63,460 bases of DNA from positions 1 through 63,460 of the forward strand of contig JAFTGN010000025.1 in assembly GCA_017457865.1 (NCBI GenBank), given 5' to 3'. A program made the translations under genes and the position numbers. Origin of the DNA: Lachnospiraceae bacterium (GTDB taxonomy: Bacteria; Bacillota; Clostridia; Lachnospirales; Lachnospiraceae). Shown in pieces: positions 53,852-62,071 of the stretch; the first letter of the stretch is position 1, and every line of letters starts with the position of its first letter. The notes under the pieces were generated by a model. The model was given only the letters and a program-made list of their open reading frames with translations. It was not told where the DNA came from and searched no databases.

Positions 53852-54622
53852 TTATGAACCAATATTTCTATCTGCTTTTTTGCAGTTTTTTCTCACCTTA
53901 ACCAACAAAAAATCCGGTTTGTGCAGTAAATCATAATCCTCTGGATATTGTGCAAGCAATTCCTGGGTAGGAACCGGTTCCAGTATCTGTTGGATTGTAA
54001 ATCCAGCTTCCACTAATCCATTGATAATTCCCGAAAATGTTCTATGATATTTTTTCACATGTTCCACAAACCAGGTAGACTCCCGTTCTCCTTCCACGCT
54101 ATAATCGGACAGATTGGCATATATTTTTCGTCCATTCTCATCTCTCGTCCACCTTTCCCCACCGGAGAAACAGGTATTAAAGGGATGCTCCTGTGAGAAA
54201 ATAAACACACCATTCTCATGCAGCAGTTCATAAACAGATTTCACAACTGAATCAAACTCTTCTACATAATGCATTGCAAGAGAGCTGACCACCACATCAA
54301 ATTTCTCTTTCCGTTCTGCAATATCCTCCATTGGCATACGGACATAAGTAATGTTTGGATGACTGTTTTCTTCTTTTGCCACGGCAAGCATCTTCTCCGA
54401 AATATCAATGCCCACCACACGATCCGCACCTGCCTGCACATAATGCATACAATGCTCCCCAAAACCGCACCCAAGATCTAACACTGTCTTTCCTTTCAGG
54501 TCTGGCAGCAGAGAAAACAATGCCGGTTTCTCATATAGCTCATTTGCATTTACTTCACGCTCTCTGATTTTTTGATATCCCTAGAAAAATCTCTCATTGT
54601 CATAAATATTTTGCTTTGCCAT
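53852..54622 (-). pseudogene. SAM-dependent methyltransferase gene with early amber stop
   Basis: Natural start is the ATG at 54622, overlapping the end of the sirtuin gene: MAKQNIYDNERFF, then TAG (54581-54583), then GYQKIREREVNANELYEKPA continuing in frame into a complete class I methyltransferase (VLDLGCGFGEHCMHYVQ, VGIDISEKM, FSQEHPFNTCF). One base change (for instance from GAG) explains the loss. An internal start at 54520 would give 222 residues without the first helices and has no ribosome site. Substrate unknown. Confidence 0.82.
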
Positions 54623-55562
54623 TGTCTTCTCCCCTATTTCCTTTCAACTTGTGGAGAATCTCGCTGATATCCCCATCGATACAAATGGATTGTCCTGCAA
54701 TCTGTTCCGGGCAGAATGCCTCCCCGTAGTTCAAACAGGCATACACAGCCTTGGGATTTGCCCCGGTCATCTGCCAAAACGGATATTTGATGATCCCAGG
54801 GGTATTGGCGCCCACGCCCAGTTCCAGATACAGCACATGTAGCGTTTCATGTCTTTGCAAAAACTCCCCATAAGCCGCCGATGCCTTATGCCACCCTTCA
54901 TCTTCCACAAAACTGTCATCTGCCCGAAGATTCATCGTCATGTCACTTCCATCATCCGGACATTTCGGAATCAAGTCAGAAGGAACCCCCATGGCAAGCA
55001 CGCCATCCTCTGGTACCTGGAACACACCATGTGCATCTTTCACAAACCCCTGTGCCGTCATGGCCTGCATCACCCACTCTTCATTGTCATAGGTTTTCTG
55101 AATAGCAGGATTCACACTCTGGAACAGTCCGTAATCTCCCTGGGTATAAAACAGTCGCTTTTTATCGAAACCTGCCTTCTGAAATTGATGATCCACATTT
55201 GTGGTAATCACAAAATAATCCCGATCCTTTACAAGAGAAAGCAGTTCCTGATACACAGGCTTTGGTGCATCAATATACCGATTATAGTAGATATGCCTTG
55301 CCCACCATGCCCAACGTGTCTCCGCATCTGGGAAAGGATAAAAACCGCCAGAGTACATATCTCTGATTCCAAAACGCTTTGCAAAATCAAAAAAATATTT
55401 TTGAAAGCGTTCTCCTCCATATGTAAAACCAGCCGATGTAGACAGTCCCGCACCTGCGCCGATCACAATGGCATCTGCCGATGCAAGCTCCTGTTCCAGA
55501 CGCTTCAACTGTTCCGCCTGTGTTCCTGTTCCATGAGACAGAGTTCGATTATAATACCTCAT
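54600..55562 (-). CDS. Sirtuin, class-M-like (putative protein ADP-ribosyltransferase)
   Basis: 320-residue Sir2-family protein. NAD-binding VIGAGAGLSTSAGFTYGG near residue 33, then FVITTNVDHQFQKAGF in place of the usual T-Q-N-I-D, and TQGDYGLFQ. No zinc-binding C-x2-C pairs are evident. These features and the nearby zinc macrodomain gene fit SirTM sirtuins, which ADP-ribosylate rather than deacetylate. ATG at 55562 after AAAGGAG. Its 3' end overlaps the start of the broken methyltransferase gene by 23 bp. Reversal by the macrodomain at 57282 is the expected counter-reaction. Confidence 0.88.
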   Translation of the reverse strand: MRYYNRTLSHGTGTQAEQLKRLEQELASADAIVIGAGAGLSTSAGFTYGGERFQKYFFDFAKRFGIRDMYSGGFYPFPDAETRWAWWARHIYYNRYIDAPKPVYQELLSLVKDRDYFVITTNVDHQFQKAGFDKKRLFYTQGDYGLFQSVNPAIQKTYDNEEWVMQAMTAQGFVKDAHGVFQVPEDGVLAMGVPSDLIPKCPDDGSDMTMNLRADDSFVEDEGWHKASAAYGEFLQRHETLHVLYLELGVGANTPGIIKYPFWQMTGANPKAVYACLNYGEAFCPEQIAGQSICIDGDISEILHKLKGNRGEDNGKAKYL

Positions 55563-55603
55563 TGCACTGACTCCTTTCTGTATGAAAAGTACTAACATTA
55601 AAT

Positions 55604-56440
55604 TCACAAAAGTGCGTATATCTTTCTAACGCTCTCCACCACTGATTCATATGAAATATCCGCAGCATAAAAATACTTCTTCTGATATCCTTTCCAAAGG
55701 CTGATGAGCTTTTCATCACTGGCAATTCTGTCTATTATTACGACTCCCTGCTGAGCAAGCTCATTGCTGTTTCGCTTCTGGCATGTGGCTTGAAAAGCCT
55801 GCTTAAAGACTTCATGGTCTATGCTATCTTCATAGCGAAGCAGCAGTGTATAAAGATCATAAAAATCTCTCATTCTTGTATTTAAAATGCCTCTGACTAA
55901 AATCGTTTGCAGTTTTTCAGCCAACACCGTTTCAAGGTTGTATGACCATAATTTGATAGAACGCTCCTCTAACATCAGACGGTAATCATACTCAATCGCC
56001 CTTGGTGTTATTACATCACCTGTTGAAATATCTATCTTGATTGGAGTTACCATTTCTCCCAGCATGGAATCGAGAGCTAGTCTGATTCCGGGATATTCCA
56101 TGTCATCCATTATTCTTGAAACTTCTTTGATTACAAAAGACACATTGTCATCCAAATCCACGCTACATATTTCCTTAACTATTCTTTCAGTTTCTGTTCC
56201 TGAAAGTTCAAAGTTTCTAATAGATGTATCTATATCCATGGTCGAACGCATTGATACGCCAACCATAGAGGTTACTAAAATACCACCCTTGATTATGAAT
56301 TCCTCAGAATATGATGAATTTGCAATTCTCTCCAAAAATCTTTCCATCATATAAATTCGCATCAAGATACGTGCATCAGCCTTGCTTTCCTTTGCTATCT
56401 TTTTTATTTTACCCTTAACTTGTGCCTGACTAAATGCCAT
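55604..56440 (-). CDS. AbiEii/AbiGii family nucleotidyltransferase toxin
   Basis: 278-residue nucleotidyltransferase of the AbiEii class, the toxin of type IV toxin-antitoxin systems involved in phage abortive infection. The core motif is FIIKGGILVTS followed by STMDIDTSI (the D-x-D), with later LETVLAEKLQTIL and RMRDFYDLYTLL typical of the family. GGAGG precedes the ATG at 10 nt, and the start overlaps the antitoxin stop (TAATG). AT-rich compared with neighbours, in line with transfer. Confidence 0.92.
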   Translation of the reverse strand: MAFSQAQVKGKIKKIAKESKADARILMRIYMMERFLERIANSSYSEEFIIKGGILVTSMVGVSMRSTMDIDTSIRNFELSGTETERIVKEICSVDLDDNVSFVIKEVSRIMDDMEYPGIRLALDSMLGEMVTPIKIDISTGDVITPRAIEYDYRLMLEERSIKLWSYNLETVLAEKLQTILVRGILNTRMRDFYDLYTLLLRYEDSIDHEVFKQAFQATCQKRNSNELAQQGVVIIDRIASDEKLISLWKGYQKKYFYAADISYESVVESVRKIYALL

Positions 56441-57033
56441 TAAAGCATAACCTCCATATATTCTCTGATTATTTTATCTACATGAAAAGCCTTAGCATAC
56501 TCCATGAGCTTATTTAAATCCTTATCATTTCTTCCTACATAAGTCTTTAACGCAGTCTGAAAATCTTGAATTTCAAACCAGCTTCTGGATCTTACTAAAT
56601 CACAGACAGTTCTTTCCAAATCATACATTGGAATAACATGCCCAAAAGATGTATTCACTGTAATAGCCCCTATTGCCAAAAGCTCTTTTTTTACTGTAAA
56701 CACCTTAATCCCATCTTTAACAAGGGCTGATGTCCCATATCCGGTATATACAGTAATTGTTTTTTTTATTGGTTCCCTGTCAACAAGTCCATGATAGTAA
56801 AGTGCTTCATCATGAGAAAAAACACCTTTTGGACAACGCAGTGACAAGACATAGCTCTCATCCTCCCAAGTATCGGGCGAAACATATACACCATGAGCCA
56901 CACGCTCGTAATGATTTTTTTCTATAAATTTATATAGTTGAAATTTAGAAAACCCTTTATCCATCGCATCTTTCGTTAAAAGTGTTCCGGAACTATCAAC
57001 AATTTTTTCAATATTATCCATATGCATCACCAT
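56440..57033 (-). CDS. AbiEi family antitoxin
   Basis: About 197 residues. N-terminal winged-helix DNA-binding part (GFSKFQLYKFIEKNHYERVA, HGVYVSP) and a C-terminal antitoxin domain (CPKGVFSHDEALYYHGL, IPMYDLERTVCDLVRSR). AbiEi represses its operon and neutralises AbiEii. The start is uncertain among ATGs at 57033, 57027 and 57021; none has a strong ribosome site. The upstream gap 57034-57281 is very AT-rich with no other gene and presumably holds the operator. Confidence 0.9.
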   Translation of the reverse strand: MVMHMDNIEKIVDSSGTLLTKDAMDKGFSKFQLYKFIEKNHYERVAHGVYVSPDTWEDESYVLSLRCPKGVFSHDEALYYHGLVDREPIKKTITVYTGYGTSALVKDGIKVFTVKKELLAIGAITVNTSFGHVIPMYDLERTVCDLVRSRSWFEIQDFQTALKTYVGRNDKDLNKLMEYAKAFHVDKIIREYMEVML

Positions 57034-57281
57034 CTTTCTTGCTAAGATCATAATCCATATTAGCACAAAAGTAAAGTGTTTTATAAATAATCTTACAAAA
57101 GCCAAAAATTATCTTCCATTTGCACATTATAATTATCCACCGAAAAAGTACAACCACTAATTTGATTGTCCTTCATCATGCTTTGAAAGTAGCGTACTTT
57201 CCAGTATATTGTAAGGATTTTCTAGTTCTTTTATGGTTAACTTTTAGCAATTTTCTATTTATACAATTTTAACGCATTTTA

Positions 57282-58061
57282 TCAATTTAATATCTTATCA
57301 TAAATACATAAATCCAGATCTTTAAATACATTGAAGACCACCTTCATCCGACTACCAGTTTCATCAAGCCACTTCCTGACTGTCTCTACAGCAATCTCAG
57401 CCGCTCTCTGATTTGGGAACATGAATACACCGGTAGAGATACAGCAGAACGCAATGCTACCAACACCGTTCTCCTCTGCTATATCAAGGCACGATCTATA
57501 AGATGATGCTAGTAAATCCTCATGTTGTTTCATTAAAAGACCTTGTACAATAGGTCCCACGGTGTGAATCACATACTCACAAGGCAAATTATATGCCGGA
57601 GTAATCTTTGCCTGACCAGTTGGCTCAGGATGTCCCTGCTTTTCCATCATACAATTACACGTCTGGCGTAATCTAAGCCCAGATTTGCTGTGTACAATAT
57701 TATCTGCGCAGGAATGAAGGATTTGCCAGCATCCAGTCATGCCACTATTTGCAGGGTTTACGATGGCTCCAATCTTAAGTGTAGTCATATCACCCTGCCA
57801 GAGATATATCCTGCTGTCACTTTCAATTGGTGTAAGACTTTCAATATCAACGATTCCTCCTAATCTGTTTTCTTCAGATAAGTATTCATCATGAATCTTC
57901 CAAAACTCATCGTCATAATCCTTTGGAACCCAAATATTCATGAGTCCACGCAATAAGTTCTTTTGCCCCTGTTTATCCTTAGGGATTGGATAATTGCTAA
58001 GCTGACTGTCCTCTTTCTGCAATTCCTGTATTAACCATATTCTTTGCTCGTCATGATTCAT
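57282..58061 (-). CDS. Zinc-containing macrodomain protein-ADP-ribose hydrolase
   Basis: 259 residues: an N-terminal helical extension (about 1-75, with NLLRGLMNIW) and a macrodomain. AIVNPANSGMTGCWQILHSC carries the Gly-Cys-x4-His-x-Cys zinc ligands of the SirTM-linked macrodomain group, and the phosphate loop is in CCISTGVFMFPNQRAAEIA. It removes ADP-ribose from protein, reversing the sirtuin. In many Firmicutes this gene is next to SirTM; here 1.7 kb of AbiE DNA separates them. GGGGG lies 10 nt before the ATG. Confidence 0.92.
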   Translation of the reverse strand: MNHDEQRIWLIQELQKEDSQLSNYPIPKDKQGQKNLLRGLMNIWVPKDYDDEFWKIHDEYLSEENRLGGIVDIESLTPIESDSRIYLWQGDMTTLKIGAIVNPANSGMTGCWQILHSCADNIVHSKSGLRLRQTCNCMMEKQGHPEPTGQAKITPAYNLPCEYVIHTVGPIVQGLLMKQHEDLLASSYRSCLDIAEENGVGSIAFCCISTGVFMFPNQRAAEIAVETVRKWLDETGSRMKVVFNVFKDLDLCIYDKILN

Positions 58062-58154
58062 TTAGAGATAGCCCCCTTTCTTCCGCATCTTCATCCAAAA
58101 GCATACCATAAGCCAATCTAATTGCCAGATTTTCCTACCTCAATTGCTCATATC

Positions 58155-58775
58155 TTACCTCTTTTCTACCGCATCCACAGGACAGACATTCCTACAGTTT
58201 CCACAATGCAGGCAATGTTCCTGTACGATCACATGCGGCACTTCTTCTGTTCTGATACAATTCTGCGGACATACTTCCACACAGCTTCCGCAGCCTATAC
58301 AGGCATCCGTAATCCAATATCCTTCTGCCTTGCTTTCCACACCGCCCAATGCAAACGAGGCCCTTTCAATTGGCTGTTTGGATAGATCAAACCATTCCCC
58401 TGTACCCTCGTAGATCTGAAACACGGTCAGTGCCTGCATCGATTCTTCTGTGGGATAAATCTGATGCATATACGGATTCTTCTGGAAAAGTTCCGGAATT
58501 TTTTCATTCCCCAGCTCCCGCACCTTCCCGCGGATGGACACGGCCACTCTGGACATCGTATCTTCCCCTTTCATCCCAGTCAGTGCAAGGAAACCACGGC
58601 GGATCAAGCGATCATAAAACCCCTTTCCCTTTGCAGTCAAAAAGTAAAGACTATTCTCATCGCAATCCATCATATCGATTGCCGCTGTCACGGGAAGTCC
58701 CTCTTCATCCACTGTCGCCACAATCGTGGTATGAATCACGTCTACAATATAAGATAAATATTCTCTCGTTTCCAT
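58155..58775 (-). CDS. Pyridoxamine-phosphate-oxidase-like flavoprotein fused to 2[4Fe-4S] ferredoxin
   Basis: 206 residues. Residues 1-135 have the split-barrel FMN-binding fold (HTTIVATVDEEGLPVTAAID, LYFLTAKGKGFYDRLI). Residues 150-206 are a ferredoxin with CIGCGSCVEVCP and CLHCGNCRNVCP. Likely an electron-transfer flavoprotein reducing an unknown substrate in the cytoplasm. AAGGAGG lies 6 nt before the ATG. Probably controlled by the Rrf2 gene just upstream. Confidence 0.9.
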   Translation of the reverse strand: METREYLSYIVDVIHTTIVATVDEEGLPVTAAIDMMDCDENSLYFLTAKGKGFYDRLIRRGFLALTGMKGEDTMSRVAVSIRGKVRELGNEKIPELFQKNPYMHQIYPTEESMQALTVFQIYEGTGEWFDLSKQPIERASFALGGVESKAEGYWITDACIGCGSCVEVCPQNCIRTEEVPHVIVQEHCLHCGNCRNVCPVDAVEKR

Positions 58776-58826
58776 CGCAACCTCCTTGTCATATCATGCC
58801 AAACTCCTGCTTTCCCAAGTTCCTGC

Positions 58827-59270
58827 TCATGATCCTTCTACTGTCAACAACTCCTGCATGCCATCTCTGAGATCTTCTATGGTGTATTTTCGCATCTCAT
58901 TCTCCATCGCATCCTGAATGGCTTTCAGTTTTCCATCCAACAGACCATGAACATTTCTGCCTACAGGACACTGGGGGTTTGGATTCTCATGGAAATGAAA
59001 CAGCGTGTCATCTTCAATGGAATCTACCGCTTTATACACATCATAAAATGTAATATCTGAAAGAGGTCTGGTGGGCGTGATGCCGCCCGTTCCTCTGGCC
59101 ACTGTAATCAATCCTGCCTGTTTCAGCTGCGTCAGGATCTTCCGAATGATCACCGGGTTGGTATTGATACTCGATGCGAGGAAGTCGCTCGTCACTTTAT
59201 ATTCCTCCTGAAACGTATCCACACAGGTGAAGATATGCAGTGCAATGGTAAATCTGCTTGAAATCTGCAT
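58827..59270 (-). CDS. Rrf2 family transcriptional regulator
   Basis: 147-residue winged-helix regulator. MQISSRFTIALHIF start, recognition helix around NPVIIRKILTQLKQAGLI, the wing ARGTGGITPTRP, then a long helix. Only one cysteine (NPQCPVG) sits in the sensor loop, so it is not a three-cysteine [Fe-S] IscR type; it may sense redox state or a thiol. ATG at 59270 after GGAGG at 8 nt. Divergence is absent: it shares direction with the flavin/ferredoxin gene 51 bp downstream. Confidence 0.93.
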   Translation of the reverse strand: MQISSRFTIALHIFTCVDTFQEEYKVTSDFLASSINTNPVIIRKILTQLKQAGLITVARGTGGITPTRPLSDITFYDVYKAVDSIEDDTLFHFHENPNPQCPVGRNVHGLLDGKLKAIQDAMENEMRKYTIEDLRDGMQELLTVEGS

Positions 59271-59340
59271 ATGTATTACCTCCTGCATCTAATTTTGATA
59301 TTTCAGTTGTAACCATCACAGTTTCATCTGTTGTGTTTTT

Positions 59341-59369
59341 AATATACCACCTCTTTGATGTAATGTCAA
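59341..59369 (-). promoter_or_regulatory. Promoter of the Rrf2-flavoprotein operon
   Basis: Minus strand TTGACA (59364-59369), 17-bp spacer, TATATT (59341-59346). Confidence 0.82.
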
Positions 59370-59503
59370 TGGTTACATCATTTGCTTGCAAAGAAAATGT
59401 GGAAATATCACAATTTGTACTTCTTAATTCATTCACAATCATCCTCCTTTACTCATTAAGAATTCTGCCACAGCAAAATTCTCTCCCCCGATTGCACAAA
59501 AAC

Positions 59504-59532
59504 AGCCCGGTTATTTTTTCAATAACCGGGCT
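59504..59532 (-). terminator. Terminator after the HD-domain gene
   Basis: AGCCCGGTTATT and AATAACCGGGCT form a 12-bp stem, followed by GTTTTTG on the minus strand. It lies about 150 nt past the stop; 59533-59681 has no other feature. Confidence 0.82.
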
Positions 59533-59681
59533 CACCCGACATCTTCTGCTCGACATTATAATTGCGATTATAAGCCCTCCGATGATATCTTACAATATTC
59601 CATTCATTTCAGTTTGTTCAACCACGCAAATAACTTCTCTTTTTGCTCCGTATGTTCCATCGCACCCAGTTTATCACTTAC

Positions 59682-60269
59682 CTATTCCTTTATATTTCCT
59701 TTTTGGATGTGTTCCTGTATCATACTATCAATCACCTGAAACAATGCTTCTGACCCCAATCTGGTTTTGCTCTGCCGTCCATACACCTGACTGGCATGTA
59801 CCTGATGTTCCCTCCAGTCACTACCTCCATTGCTGTGATTTAACATGAGCGGCTGCAAATTGTCCATGGCGTGGGCAAATTTTGCCTCTGCTGTCTGATA
59901 TTCCTCAAATTCATCAAAGAGCCTGATCAATTCTTCTTTCTGATCTGTGGGCAACAGTGAGAAAATCCTTTCTTTTGCTTCATCTTCTCTATTCTTTTGC
60001 GTCATGAGAGATGCATCGTCATAGGCATAGGTATCTCCTGCATCAATTTCCACAATATCATGAATCAGGCACATCAGCATCACTTTTGCAATATCCACCT
60101 GCTCATTGGAATACTCTCTGAAAAGATATGCCATAATCGCCATGTGCCATGCATGCTCCGCATCATTCTCATTTCTTCCATGACCGGACAGATGGGTCTG
60201 GCGAAAAATATTTTTCTCTTTGTCAATTTCCAACGCAAAATCCAGTTGTCGTTTCAGTCTTTCATCCAT
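59682..60269 (-). CDS. HD domain phosphohydrolase (YfbR-like)
   Basis: 195-residue HD-superfamily protein resembling 5'-deoxynucleotidases. Metal-binding residues lie in NDAEHAWHMAIMAY and CLIHDIVEIDAGD, with a third aspartate in AMDNLQPL. It probably dephosphorylates deoxynucleoside monophosphates. ATG at 60269 with GGAG 9 nt upstream. Same direction as, and 37 bp after, the aldo/keto reductase gene. Confidence 0.88.
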   Translation of the reverse strand: MDERLKRQLDFALEIDKEKNIFRQTHLSGHGRNENDAEHAWHMAIMAYLFREYSNEQVDIAKVMLMCLIHDIVEIDAGDTYAYDDASLMTQKNREDEAKERIFSLLPTDQKEELIRLFDEFEEYQTAEAKFAHAMDNLQPLMLNHSNGGSDWREHQVHASQVYGRQSKTRLGSEALFQVIDSMIQEHIQKGNIKE

Positions 60270-60306
60270 TGTTCTACTCTCCACTCGTTTCGCTCGAATC
60301 TTCCGA

Positions 60307-61443
60307 TTATTTCTCGTAATGCTCTGCCACATCTTTCAAGTAATCAATAATCGTCAAGTGCTGGGGACAGACACTCTCGCACTGGCCGCATTCCACACAT
60401 TCACTGGCCTTTCCGAACTTATTGGAAAGCATTCCATAATTGCTAAAGTTAATCGTCCATCCCTTTTCTTCCAGACGTTCCCGCATATCCTCATTGTAAA
60501 TAGAGAAATACTGTGGAATGGCAATGTTCATCGGACATCCTTCCGTACAGTAAGAGCATCCTGTGCAGGGAATGGTGATCTGGCTGTTGATCAGATCTGC
60601 CACCTGGAAACAAACTGCCTTCTCCTGCTCTGTCAGCGGCACAAACTGTTCCATATAACTGAGATTATCCTGCATCTGCTGAAGGTTGCTCATTCCGGAC
60701 AACACCATCATGACATTTGGCAGACTTGCCGCAAAACGGATGGCCCAGCTTGGTACAGACATGGACGAATCCAGCTGCGCAAACAGTTTCTCTGCTGCTT
60801 CCGGTACTTTTGCAAGGGTTCCCCCCTTTACTGGTTCCATGACAATGATGGGCTTATTGTGTTTCACTGCCACTTCATGACAGGCTCTTGCCTGAATCCA
60901 TTCACTTTCCCAGTCTAAGTAGTTGATCTGCAGCTGTACAAATTCCAGTTCCGGATGTTTGGTCAATATCTCATCCAACAGTTTTGCAGAATCATGGAAG
61001 GAAAATCCCGCATGTCTGATCAATCCCTGCTCTTTTTTCTCCATAATCCAATTGAAACAGTCAAATTTCTCATATTTTGGCAGCATCTCCGCCTCAATTC
61101 CATGAAGCAGATAATAATCAAAATATCCGGCGCCTGTCTTTTTCAACTGCTCATTGAAAATCTTATCCCGATCCTCAAGAGAATTAAAAAATCCTGCGTG
61201 CAGTTTGGTGGCAAGGGTAAAACTTTCTCTTGGATGGCGATCCACAAGGGCTTCCTTGACCACATTTTCACTGGCAAACCCATTGTACATCCATGCAGTG
61301 TCAAAATAGGTGAATCCTTTCTCCAAAAACAGATCCACCATCTGTTTCACCTGTTCTACATCTACATTTGCCGCATCTGTCGGATCCAACAGGGGCATCC
61401 GCATTAACCCGAAACCTAATTTTTTTGCTGGTATGAAATCCAT
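60307..61443 (-). CDS. Aldo/keto reductase with C-terminal [4Fe-4S] domain
   Basis: 378 residues. The AKR barrel carries the catalytic Asp and Tyr in TYFDTAWMYN, Lys in LATKLHAG and His in YYLLHGIEAEM. A C-terminal ferredoxin-like domain has CTGCSYCTEGCP and CVECGQCESVCP, as in many anaerobe oxidoreductases. Substrate unknown. ATG at 61443 with AAAGGAGG 8 nt upstream. An insertion sequence ends 38 bp before the start codon, so the native promoter is probably displaced. Confidence 0.93.
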   Translation of the reverse strand: MDFIPAKKLGFGLMRMPLLDPTDAANVDVEQVKQMVDLFLEKGFTYFDTAWMYNGFASENVVKEALVDRHPRESFTLATKLHAGFFNSLEDRDKIFNEQLKKTGAGYFDYYLLHGIEAEMLPKYEKFDCFNWIMEKKEQGLIRHAGFSFHDSAKLLDEILTKHPELEFVQLQINYLDWESEWIQARACHEVAVKHNKPIIVMEPVKGGTLAKVPEAAEKLFAQLDSSMSVPSWAIRFAASLPNVMMVLSGMSNLQQMQDNLSYMEQFVPLTEQEKAVCFQVADLINSQITIPCTGCSYCTEGCPMNIAIPQYFSIYNEDMRERLEEKGWTINFSNYGMLSNKFGKASECVECGQCESVCPQHLTIIDYLKDVAEHYEK

Positions 61444-61516
61444 ATCATATTCCTCCTTTTTGTATGCTGTTTTCATAAAAATTTTCCACCTGTGCGGTTG
61501 GATTTTAAGCAATTAG

Positions 61517-61546
61517 CCCTTGCTCTAATGAGCAGGGGTGTTTTTT
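61517..61546 (+). terminator. Inward terminator at the left end of the insertion sequence
   Basis: CCCTTGCTC-TAAT-GAGCAGGGG followed by TGTTTTTT; it would shield the transposase from outside transcription. Confidence 0.82.
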
Positions 61547-61790
61547 CGTCCTTATGCAGGCCTAATTGTAGTTAAGAATTATGCTTGATAAAAACCTTGA
61601 TATAGTCTATAATTACATATATGTAGTTAAGACAGGAGGCTTTCAAGGTGTTCATCCATGCTGTGCCAGATAACCGTGGAAAGAAGAACGACTCCCTTAT
61701 CTCAAGGCTGCCTTTAACCGTGGTGACCCTGAAGCTATCCTTGAACGTGAAAAACGTAGCCAAGAAAAAAGTGAAGGGAGACCAATAATT

Positions 61791-62060
61791 ATGGATCAAT
61801 ACACCGAGAATAAGAAGCCGGTTGTCGAGTATACCGCAAGAATCACTCTTCCAAATGGCGAAGTCATCGAAAAAACAGTTTCTAACACCGGGGACTTCCC
61901 GTCCCTTGAGGATTTTGACCTTTCCACGCGTGAGGGGTTCCTTGAAGATTTTGATCATTTTGAGAAAACCATTCTCAAAACCAGCAGGGAACTCAACAAC
62001 GAGATATCAAAAGAACTCCTTGGGGCATCCTCTAAAAAAAACAGGAAACCACAAAAGTAA
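61791..62060 (+). CDS. Transposase N-terminal reading frame (orfA)
   Basis: 89 residues, MDQYTENKKPVVEYTARITL onward, acidic, ending in a basic SKKNRKPQK. It terminates 12 nt before the conventional start of orfB in another frame. An A8 run at 62034-62041 would let ribosomes slip back one base and continue into orfB. Coding-like sequence continues upstream in the same frame (KAAFNRGDPEAILEREKRSQ, 61701-61760) but without a start codon after the TAA at 61671, so this part may be decayed or entered by another slip from the GTG at 61648. Confidence 0.7.
   Translation: MDQYTENKKPVVEYTARITLPNGEVIEKTVSNTGDFPSLEDFDLSTREGFLEDFDHFEKTILKTSRELNNEISKELLGASSKKNRKPQK
62034..62041 (+). promoter_or_regulatory. 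Probable -1 ribosomal frameshift site
   Basis: Eight A residues within TCT AAA AAA AAC of orfA. A -1 slip here gives K-K-K-Q-E-T-T-K-V-K-T-T-S-L-D-A-E-V, continuous with orfB. A GATGCGG/CCGCATC hairpin follows about 32 nt downstream. Confidence 0.65.
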
Positions 62061-62071
62061 AAACTACTTCT

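Noticed and set aside
59197-59442. Open frame of 81 codons upstream of and overlapping the Rrf2 gene, with AAAGGAGG before a GTG
   Set aside because: It contains the whole TTGACA-17-TATATT promoter and the ribosome site of the Rrf2 gene and overlaps its start, so I judge it non-coding, though a short leader-type protein cannot be excluded.
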